Shown here piece after piece: positions 52,483-58,911 of a stretch of 64,000 bases of DNA. The first letter of the stretch is position 1, and each line of letters opens with the position of its first letter. Position numbers and translations under genes: made by a program. The stretch covers positions 188,501-252,500 of the forward strand of contig NZ_NIWU01000003.1 of assembly GCF_002236105.1 (NCBI RefSeq), read 5' to 3'. The notes under the pieces are model-generated. The model worked only from the letters and a program-made list of their open reading frames with translations. It was not told the origin of the DNA and searched no databases. Source of the DNA: Pseudomonas umsongensis (GTDB taxonomy: Bacteria > Pseudomonadota > Gammaproteobacteria > Pseudomonadales > Pseudomonadaceae).

Positions 52483-52971
52483 TCAATCCGGAATCGGCAG
52501 GCTCAAGCTCTCTTTCACCTCTTCCATCACGATATAACTCTTGGATTCGCGCACATGCGGCAGCTTGAGCAGGATGTCGCCCAGCAGTTTGCGGTACGAG
52601 GCCATCTCCGATATCCGCGCCTTTACCAGGTAGTCGAAGTCGCCTGATACCAAGTGGCACTCCAGGACGTGGGGCAGTTTCAGCACGGCGCGTCGGAATT
52701 CTTCGAAGGTATCACCGGACTTGTAGTCGAGGCTGATCTCGACGAATACCAGCAGGCTTCCCTTGAGGTGCTGCGGATTGAGCCGGGCGTTGTAGCCCAT
52801 GATGATCCCTTCGCGCTCCAGGCGCCGCACCCGCTCGGTACAGGGCGTGGTCGAGAGCCCGACCTTTTCCCCAAGTTCCGTAAAAGATATGCGCCCATCC
52901 GCTTGCAGGATCCGCAGGATATTGCGGTCGATCTTGTCCAGCTCACGTTTGGTTTGAGTGTTGGTACGCAT
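52483..52971 (-). CDS. dadR: Lrp/AsnC family regulator DadR
   Basis: 162-residue feast/famine regulator. The ATG at 52971 (MRTNTQTKRELDKIDRNILR) gives the family length; the longer open frame is rejected. The N-terminal AsnC HTH (ISFTELGEKVGLSTTPCTERVRRLE) is followed by the RAM ligand domain (GDFDYLVKARISEMASYRKLLG). It is divergent from dadA, the arrangement of DadR in Pseudomonas, which activates dadAX in response to L-alanine. The name Lrp is used for the same gene in many genomes. Confidence 0.88.
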   Translation of the reverse strand: MRTNTQTKRELDKIDRNILRILQADGRISFTELGEKVGLSTTPCTERVRRLEREGIIMGYNARLNPQHLKGSLLVFVEISLDYKSGDTFEEFRRAVLKLPHVLECHLVSGDFDYLVKARISEMASYRKLLGDILLKLPHVRESKSYIVMEEVKESLSLPIPD

Positions 52972-53020
52972 AGGGGATGCGCCTCCGTGAAAAGGGTTTT
53001 TGCCGAGAATTGTCGCCAAA

Positions 53021-53067
53021 TATAGGCGCTTATATAGTGAAAAGCACTGGCAAATCTTTTTTACACT
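53021..53067 (+). promoter_or_regulatory. Candidate DadR site and -10 of dadA promoter
   Basis: An AT-rich near-palindrome TATAGGCGCTTATATAG (53021-53037) lies about 46 bases upstream of a start point predicted from the -10-like TACACT (53062-53067). No -35 match is visible at the right distance, as expected for a promoter needing an activator. Confidence 0.4.
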
Positions 53068-53128
53068 GCGCACATCCGAAGCTTTGAACAACAAACGTCA
53101 GCGGTTAGCCGCGATGAGGGAAATGAAA

Positions 53129-54433
53129 ATGCGCGTTATGGTCTTGGGTAGCGGCGTCATCGGTACCACCAGTGCTTATTATCTGGCACGCGCCGGGTTT
53201 GAAGTGGTGGTAGTGGACCGGCAGCCGGCTGCTGCCATGGAGACCAGTTTCGCCAACGCCGGGCAGGTCTCGCCGGGCTATGCCTCGCCGTGGGCCGCGC
53301 CGGGTGTGCCGCTCAAGGCTATCAAATGGCTGTTGCAGCGCCATGCGCCCCTGGCGATCAAGGCCACTGCCGACATCGATCAGTACCTGTGGATGGCACA
53401 GATGCTGCGCAACTGCACCGCCAGCCGCTACGCGGTGAACAAGGAGCGCATGGTCCGCCTGTCCGAGTACAGCCGTGACTGCCTTGACGAACTGCGCGCC
53501 GAAACCGGTATTGCCTACGAAGGCCGCAGCCTGGGTACTACTCAATTGTTCCGCACCCAGGCTCAGCTCGATGGCGCTGCAAAAGACATCGCCGTGCTGA
53601 AAGAGTCCGGCGTGCCGTTCGAACTGCTTGACCGCGAAGGCATTGCCCGCGTCGAGCCGGCCCTGGCCAATGTGACCGACATCCTCGCCGGTGCCCTGCG
53701 CCTGCCGAACGACCAGACTGGCGACTGCCAGATGTTCACTACCAAGTTGGCAGAGATGGCCACTAACCTTGGCGTGCAATTCCGCTTTGGCCAGGACATC
53801 CAGAGCCTCGACTTCGCCGGTGACCGCATCAACGGTGTGTGGATCGATGGCAAACTGGAAACCGCTGACCGCTACGTGCTGGCGCTCGGCAGCTACTCGC
53901 CGCAATTGCTCAAGCCGCTGGGCATCAAGGCGCCGGTGTATCCGCTCAAGGGTTACTCCCTGACCGTGCCGATCACCAACCCGGCGATGGCCCCGACTTC
54001 GACCATTCTCGACGAGACCTACAAAGTCGCGATCACCCGTTTCGACAACCGTATCCGCGTTGGCGGCATGGCGGAAATCGCCGGTTTTGACCTGTCGCTG
54101 AACCCGCGTCGGCGCGAAACCCTGGAAATGATCGTCAACGACCTTTATCCTCAGGGCGGCAATCTGGCCGAGGCCAGTTTCTGGACCGGCCTGCGTCCGA
54201 CCACGCCGGACGGCACGCCGATTGTCGGCGCTACCCCGTTCAAGAACCTGTTCCTGAACACCGGTCATGGCACCCTCGGTTGGACCATGGCGTGTGGCTC
54301 TGGCCGCTTGCTGGCCGACCTGATGGCCAAGAAAAAGCCGCAGATCAGTGCCGAAGGGCTGGATATCTCCCGGTATGGCAGCAACCGTCAGGAGCCTGCA
54401 AAACATGTCAATCCAGCGCCGGCTCACCAGTGA
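53129..54433 (+). CDS. dadA: D-amino acid dehydrogenase DadA
   Basis: 434-residue FAD enzyme that oxidatively deaminates D-alanine and other D-amino acids at the inner membrane, feeding electrons to the respiratory chain. The ATG at 53129 (MRVMVLGSGVIGTTSAYYLA) has GAGGGA upstream; earlier in-frame codons do not fit the family. The FAD motif is GSGVIGTTSAYYLARAG, and a C-terminal GLRPTTPDGTPIVGATPFKN and NTGHGTLGWTMACGSG contact the cofactor and substrate. With DadX it forms the L-alanine degradation pathway. The C-terminal ~20 residues are polar. Confidence 0.95.
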   Translation: MRVMVLGSGVIGTTSAYYLARAGFEVVVVDRQPAAAMETSFANAGQVSPGYASPWAAPGVPLKAIKWLLQRHAPLAIKATADIDQYLWMAQMLRNCTASRYAVNKERMVRLSEYSRDCLDELRAETGIAYEGRSLGTTQLFRTQAQLDGAAKDIAVLKESGVPFELLDREGIARVEPALANVTDILAGALRLPNDQTGDCQMFTTKLAEMATNLGVQFRFGQDIQSLDFAGDRINGVWIDGKLETADRYVLALGSYSPQLLKPLGIKAPVYPLKGYSLTVPITNPAMAPTSTILDETYKVAITRFDNRIRVGGMAEIAGFDLSLNPRRRETLEMIVNDLYPQGGNLAEASFWTGLRPTTPDGTPIVGATPFKNLFLNTGHGTLGWTMACGSGRLLADLMAKKKPQISAEGLDISRYGSNRQEPAKHVNPAPAHQ

Positions 54434-54479
54434 GCCCACGCTAGGCGCGCTGCGAAAGCGATAATGCGAGATCCCTCTC

Positions 54480-54526
54480 CCGGTGCTACTGGCGGTTATC
54501 GCCGCCCGCAGCGCCGGTTTTTTTTT
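54480..54526 (+). terminator. Intrinsic terminator between dadA and dadX
   Basis: The outer stem CCGGTGCT (54480-54487) pairs with AGCGCCGG (54510-54517), one G-T pair included. An inner stem GGCG/CGCC surrounds GTTAT. Nine T residues follow (54518-54526). The dadX ATG is 27 bases further on. Strength looks high by eye. Confidence 0.8.
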
Positions 54527-54552
54527 AACCGACCGACCAGAAGTCTGCCGCC

Positions 54553-55626
54553 ATGCGTCCTGCCCGTGCCCTGATCGACCTCCAAGCCCTGCGTCACAAT
54601 TACCAGATCGCCCGTGAAGTCACGGGTGCCCGTGCTCTTGCGGTGATCAAGGCCGATGCCTACGGCCATGGCGCGGTGCGTTGCGCCCAGGCGCTGGAAG
54701 CCGAGGCGGACGGGTTTGCCGTGGCCTGCATCGAAGAAGCCCTGGAGTTGCGGGCGGCGGGCATTCGCGCGCCCGTCCTGCTGCTTGAAGGTTTTTTCGA
54801 AGTCGATGAACTGCCGCTGATTGTCGAGCATGATTTCTGGTGCGTGGTGCATTCGCTGTGGCAACTCGAAGCGATCGAGAAAGCTGCATTGAGCAAGCCG
54901 ATCACGGTCTGGCTCAAGCTCGACTCGGGCATGCATCGGGTCGGCCTTCATCCGAAGGACTATCAGGCAGCCTATCAACGGCTGCTGGCCAGCGGCAAAG
55001 TTGCGAAGATTGTGCTGATGAGCCATTTCGCCCGTGCTGACGAATTGAACTGCCAGGCCAGTGCCGAGCAGGTCGCGGTCTTTGAAGCGGCGCGTCAGGG
55101 CTTGTCGGCCGAGGTCAGCCTGCGAAATTCCCCGGCGGTGCTGGGTTGGCCGCAGATTCCCAGCGACTGGGTTCGCCCGGGGATCATGCTGTACGGCGCC
55201 ACGCCGTTCGAGGAAGCCAACGCCGTGGCCTCGCGCCTGCAGCCAGTGATGACCCTTGAATCGAAGGTGATCAGCGTCCGTGAATTGCCTGCTGGAGAGC
55301 CGATCGGCTACGGCGCCAAATTCATTACCCAGAAGCCGATGCGCGTTGGCGTGGTGGCCATGGGGTATGCCGATGGCTATCCGCGGCTGGCGCCGACCGG
55401 GACGCCAGTATTGGTCGCCGGGCAACGCAGCCAGTTGATCGGCCGGGTGTCGATGGACATGCTGTGCGTCGATCTGACTGACATTCCACAAGCAGGCCTG
55501 GGCTCGACCGTCGAGTTATGGGGCAAAAACATCCTCGCCAGCGACGTGGCCATCGCCGCCGGCACGATTCCGTACCAGATCTTCTGCAACCTGCGCCGGG
55601 TGCCAATGCTCTATTCCGGGAGCTAG
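54553..55626 (+). CDS. dadX: Catabolic alanine racemase DadX
   Basis: 357-residue PLP enzyme converting L-alanine to D-alanine for DadA. The PLP lysine is in AVIKADAYGHGAVRC near residue 33. The second catalytic residue, Tyr, lies in the C-terminal half (GYGAKFITQ; MGYADGYPRL region). The length fits DadX. It is in the same direction as dadA, but an intrinsic terminator stands between them. A cell-wall alanine racemase (Alr) is the alternative; the dadR-dadA context favours DadX. Confidence 0.94.
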   Translation: MRPARALIDLQALRHNYQIAREVTGARALAVIKADAYGHGAVRCAQALEAEADGFAVACIEEALELRAAGIRAPVLLLEGFFEVDELPLIVEHDFWCVVHSLWQLEAIEKAALSKPITVWLKLDSGMHRVGLHPKDYQAAYQRLLASGKVAKIVLMSHFARADELNCQASAEQVAVFEAARQGLSAEVSLRNSPAVLGWPQIPSDWVRPGIMLYGATPFEEANAVASRLQPVMTLESKVISVRELPAGEPIGYGAKFITQKPMRVGVVAMGYADGYPRLAPTGTPVLVAGQRSQLIGRVSMDMLCVDLTDIPQAGLGSTVELWGKNILASDVAIAAGTIPYQIFCNLRRVPMLYSGS

Positions 55627-55663
55627 GGCAAAGCCGCCCAGACCGGAAGTCGCCTCGCCGAAC

Positions 55664-55740
55664 AGGATTCAGGTCAAGGTGTTGTAAATACTGAACGCTG
55701 TCGCCATGATAACGCTCAATATTCCAGCAACCTGAATCCT
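55664..55740. promoter_or_regulatory. Inverted repeat upstream of pauR-like gene
   Basis: AGGATTCAGGT (55664-55674) and ACCTGAATCCT (55730-55740) are perfect 11-base inverses, 55 bases apart. An inner partial match (AAATACTGAA against its counterpart TCAATATTCC) suggests the symmetry continues inward. The right arm abuts the TGGAGG ribosome site of the next gene, so occupancy could block translation or transcription. Confidence 0.55.
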
Positions 55741-55753
55741 TGGAGGCGCAAGC

Positions 55754-56302
55754 TTGGACGTCGGTGAACGACTGCAATCAATCCGCAAGCTCAAAGGTCT
55801 TTCCCAGCGTGAGCTCGCCAAACGCGCGGGCGTCACCAACAGCACGATTTCGATGATCGAGAAGAACAGCGTCAGCCCCTCGATCAGTTCGCTGAGGAAG
55901 GTGTTGGGCGGGATTCCCATGTCCATGGTCGAGTTCTTTTCCGAAGAAATCCTGCAGGAAATACCGACTCAGATCGTCTACAAAGCCAACGAGCTGATCG
56001 ATATTTCCGATGGTGCAGTGACCATGAAACTGGTCGGCCGGGCTCACCCGAGCCGCGCTATCGCATTCCTCAATGAAATCTACCCGCCAGGCGCCGATAC
56101 CGGTGAGGAAATGCTCACCCATGAGGGCGAGGAAACCGGCATTCTGCTCGAAGGGCGGCTGGAACTGGTGGTTGGGCTTGAAACTTTTGTGCTCGAAGCT
56201 GGCGATAGCTACTACTTTGAAAGTACCAAGCCGCATCGTTTCCGTAATCCATTCGATGCGCCGGCGCGACTAATCAGCGCAGCAACACCCGCGAACTTTT
56301 AA
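55754..56302 (+). CDS. pauR: XRE-cupin regulator, PauR-like
   Basis: 182-residue transcription factor. TTG start at 55754, with TGGAGG six bases upstream. The N-terminal HTH_XRE (residues ~7-60, LSQRELAKRAGVTNSTISMI) is joined to a C-terminal cupin (about 110-180, EIYPPGADTGEEMLTHEGEE; LEAGDSYYFESTKPHRFRNP). Size, domain order and its place downstream of dadAX match PauR, the repressor of gamma-glutamylated polyamine catabolic genes (pau) in P. aeruginosa. PuuR-type regulators share the layout. Autoregulation via the upstream inverted repeat is plausible. Confidence 0.82.
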   Translation: MDVGERLQSIRKLKGLSQRELAKRAGVTNSTISMIEKNSVSPSISSLRKVLGGIPMSMVEFFSEEILQEIPTQIVYKANELIDISDGAVTMKLVGRAHPSRAIAFLNEIYPPGADTGEEMLTHEGEETGILLEGRLELVVGLETFVLEAGDSYYFESTKPHRFRNPFDAPARLISAATPANF

Positions 56303-56358
56303 GGAAAGAGGCGTCCTGCCAGCACGACGGAGGCACTTGAGCCGTTTGACCGTTGCGC

Positions 56359-56388
56359 AACAAGACCCCTTCGACTTTGGGGTTGTTT
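56359..56388 (+). terminator. Probable terminator after pauR-like gene
   Basis: AACAAGACCCC, a 9-base loop, then GGGGTTGTTT: an imperfect stem with a weak T-tract. It lies 57 bases past the stop and just before the cytochrome promoter region. Confidence 0.5.
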
Positions 56389-56414
56389 CAGTGTCGCGGG
56401 CTTACCGCTATACT
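56386..56414 (+). promoter_or_regulatory. Probable sigma-70 promoter of cycB
   Basis: TTTCAG (56386-56391), a 17-base spacer, then TATACT (56409-56414). The -10 is good; the -35 matches three of six. Confidence 0.45.
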
Positions 56415-56472
56415 TGCGCCCGCCTGCGAACCGTGGCCGTAGGCGTGACTAGCCACCATTGAGGGTGAACGC

Positions 56473-56901
56473 GTGAATCTAATTATGAAAATGCTGGCCG
56501 TACCAGCAACCGTATTGGCCCTCTGGGCTGCCAGCGCTCAAGCTGCGACCAATGACGAAATCGCCAAGCGCCTTGAGCCAGTCGGCCAGGTCTGTGTCCA
56601 GGGCAAAGAGTGCAAGGGCATGGAAGTCGCCGCTGCTGCTGGCGGCGGCGGTGGTGCAAAAACCCCGGATGAGGTGATTGCAAAACATTGCAACGCTTGC
56701 CACGGTTCAGGCTTGTTGGGTGCACCGAAAATCGGTGATGCCGCCGCCTGGAAAGAGCGTGCCGATCACCAGGGCGGCCTCGACGGCATCCTGGCCAAAG
56801 CCATTACCGGTATCAACGCGATGCCACCTAAAGGCACCTGCGCCGACTGCTCCGACGCCGAGCTCAAAGGCGCCATCCAGAAGATGTCCGGCCTGAAATA
56901 A
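56473..56901 (+). CDS. cycB: Cytochrome c5 family protein
   Basis: 142-residue periplasmic monoheme cytochrome with a GTG start. The signal peptide (MLAVPATVLALWAASAQAA) is followed by a mature part with a Gly/Ala-rich linker. The heme site is CNACH, the likely axial Met lies in INAMPPKGTC, and an extra Cys pair CADC in the C-terminus is typical of c5. Another Cys pair (VCVQGKEC) lies in the N-terminal region. It shuttles electrons in respiration. It is monocistronic, with its own promoter and a terminator beyond which a group II intron is inserted. Confidence 0.93.
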   Translation: MNLIMKMLAVPATVLALWAASAQAATNDEIAKRLEPVGQVCVQGKECKGMEVAAAAGGGGGAKTPDEVIAKHCNACHGSGLLGAPKIGDAAAWKERADHQGGLDGILAKAITGINAMPPKGTCADCSDAELKGAIQKMSGLK

Positions 56902-56920
56902 GCCTGAGTCTTCCTGCTGA

Positions 56921-56946
56921 AAAGCCGCTTTCGAGCGGCTTTTTTT
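56921..56946 (+). terminator. Intrinsic terminator after cycB
   Basis: Stem AGCCGCT / AGCGGCT with a TTCG tetraloop, preceded by AAA and followed by seven Ts. The group II intron begins right after the T-run. Confidence 0.92.
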
Positions 56947-56948
56947 GT

Positions 56949-58781
56949 GTGCGCCCAGCATGGGCGCAATCTTGTGGGTGAAAGTCCCGCCGTAAGCTGA
57001 CCACAGCGAACGAAGTGAAGCGCAACTGCATGAGGGCGACCGAGTGTGGGGAGGAAGCGTGAATCGAAGCCATGAGCCGATGTACAAGAACCGGATAAAA
57101 GGCAAAGCCGATCAGGGCGAGCGGGCACAAAACCGCGAAGCTTTTGTGGTCAAGGATCAGGCTGTGTAAATCCGGCGGTTGTGTGGTGAAGGATTGCGTT
57201 CTTACCTGGGGAGATCTCGCCTTGTGCCTGAAAGGGCGACGGCGCCAGCCGGAGCGAGAAGTCAGCAGAGGCCGTAGTAGTCTTTTTTTTTTGACGAAGG
57301 GCCGAACGAGAGAAAGCGTCATAGGCCATGTTGATGCGAAAGACCGGAAGTCAGATGCCTGCCAAACGCGGGGCGGACGGAGATAACGAGCGGTGAAACC
57401 GTGAGAGATCCCATCAGCGACGAGGTCAATCGCCCGCAAGATGAACCCTATAACGCAGGGCAAGGGCTGCTGGAGCGGGCCTTTGCGAGAGAAAACCTGA
57501 AGCAGGCGTGGAAGCGGGTCAAGGCCAACAAAGGTGCAGCGGGAGTCGACGGTCTGAACATAGATCAGACGGCCGAGCATCTGCTGACCCAATGGGTCGT
57601 GATTCGTGAACAGCTTATGTCTGGTGTCTACCGGCCCAGTCCGGTACGCCGAGTGGTCATTCCCAAGCCCGACGGCGGTCAGCGCGAGTTGGGCATTCCC
57701 ACGGTCACCGACCGCCTGATCCAACAGGCGTTGCTGCAAGTCTTGCAACCACTACTCGATCCGACTTTCAGTGAACACAGCTACGGTTTTCGCCCGGGGC
57801 GCAGTGCGCAGGACGCCGTTTTGGCGGCCCAGCGCCACGTGTCCTCGGGACGCAAAGTGGTGGTGGATGTTGACCTGGAAAAGTTCTTCGACCGGGTCGA
57901 TCACGACATTTTGATGGAGCGCTTACGCAAACGGATCACGGATCGGGCGGTTATCCGGCTGATTCGTGCGTATCTGGATGCAGGAACGCTGATCAATGGC
58001 GTGGTCGAGAAAAGCCGCTGCGGGGCGCCGCAAGGCGGCCCGCTGTCGCCGTTGCTGGCGAATGTGCTGCTGGACGAAGTGGATCGGGAGCTTGAGCGTC
58101 GAGGTCATTGCTTCGTGCGTTATGCCGACGATGCGAATGTGTATGTTCGCAGTCATAAGGCGGGGGAGCGGGTAATGGCTCTGCTGAAGCGTCTGTATGA
58201 CAAGCTGCACTTGAGTGTCAACGCGAGCAAGAGTGCAGTGGCGAGTGCGTTTGGTCGCAAGTTCTTGGGCTATGAGATGTGGTCAGCCCGCGGCGAAGTC
58301 AAGCGTGCTGCATCCTATAAAGCGCAGAAGCAGTTCAAGCAGCGAATACGCTGGTACACCCGACGCTCGTGTGGCCGTAGCTTGCAGCAGATTGCTGATG
58401 AGCTGCGACCTTACATTTTGGGCTGGAAGGCTTACTTCGGTTTGTCGCAAACCCCAGCCGTCTGGCGTGAGTTGGACGAATGGATGCGACACCGATTGCG
58501 AGCTATCCAGCTTAAACAATGGGGGCGTGGAACGACGACGTATCGTGAGCTACGAGCACTTGGTGCAAACATCCAGGTGGCACAGAAGGTGGCGGGAAAT
58601 ACCTGCCGCTGGTGGCGTAACAGTCGTCTTGATCTGAATCGCGTGCTTAATATTGCGTGGTTCGACAGGCTGGGATTAGTGCGTCTCTCATAACCTCAAT
58701 CTCTCGAACCGCCCGGTGCGGACCCGCATGCCGGGTGGTGTGGCAGGGGAACGGCCTGTGAAGGCCGTCCCCTATGCCGAT
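56949..58781 (+). mobile_element. Group II intron with LtrA-like reverse transcriptase
   Basis: A ~1.83-kb self-splicing retroelement. The 5' end fits GUGYG (GTGCGCCCAGCATGGGCGCA); the start could also be two bases earlier, at 56947. The leader has typical domain I elements such as GGGTGAAAGTCCCGCCG. The ORF (57401-58693) lies in domain IV. Domain V is the hairpin ACCGCCCGG with its partner CCGGGTGGT around 58707-58735. Domain VI is GGGGAACGGCC / GGCCGTCCCC around 58747-58773. The 3' end near CCGAT at 58781 is inferred. It sits immediately behind the cycB terminator, the preferred site of group IIC introns. There is no HNH endonuclease. The element is intact by eye. Confidence 0.85.
57401..58693 (+). 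CDS. ltrA: Group II intron reverse transcriptase/maturase
   Basis: 430 residues with a GTG start; the exact start is uncertain. RT palm motifs are intact: VVDVDLEKFFDRVDHDILME with D156, CGAPQGGPLSPLLANVLLDE, and the catalytic YADD at 241-244. The thumb/X maturase domain follows (about 320-420), with RSCGRSLQQIADELRPYILG and GWKAYFGLSQTPAVWRELDE. The protein ends without an HNH endonuclease or a zinc finger, as in intron classes that integrate at replication forks or hairpins. It should promote both splicing and retrohoming. All catalytic residues are present, so the element is probably active. Confidence 0.93.
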   Translation: MRDPISDEVNRPQDEPYNAGQGLLERAFARENLKQAWKRVKANKGAAGVDGLNIDQTAEHLLTQWVVIREQLMSGVYRPSPVRRVVIPKPDGGQRELGIPTVTDRLIQQALLQVLQPLLDPTFSEHSYGFRPGRSAQDAVLAAQRHVSSGRKVVVDVDLEKFFDRVDHDILMERLRKRITDRAVIRLIRAYLDAGTLINGVVEKSRCGAPQGGPLSPLLANVLLDEVDRELERRGHCFVRYADDANVYVRSHKAGERVMALLKRLYDKLHLSVNASKSAVASAFGRKFLGYEMWSARGEVKRAASYKAQKQFKQRIRWYTRRSCGRSLQQIADELRPYILGWKAYFGLSQTPAVWRELDEWMRHRLRAIQLKQWGRGTTTYRELRALGANIQVAQKVAGNTCRWWRNSRLDLNRVLNIAWFDRLGLVRLS

Positions 58782-58911
58782 GCCTGCGATTTCGTTAATC
58801 GCTCCTACAGGGTTTCCTGTGTGGGTCGATTGTTTTTAATGGGCTGGTCAATGCAGCAAAGACCCGGCAAGCTCGGTCCAACCTCACTCATGGAATGTAC
58901 GGGAGGATCGG

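Noticed and set aside
57144..57386. 80-codon open frame inside the intron leader
   Set aside because: It lies in the structural 5' part of the group II intron, which is constrained as RNA.
57401..58693. Retron or diversity-generating retroelement as the meaning of the reverse transcriptase
   Set aside because: A maturase domain, a GTGYG leader and domain V/VI hairpins point to a group II intron; no msr/msd or template repeat is seen.
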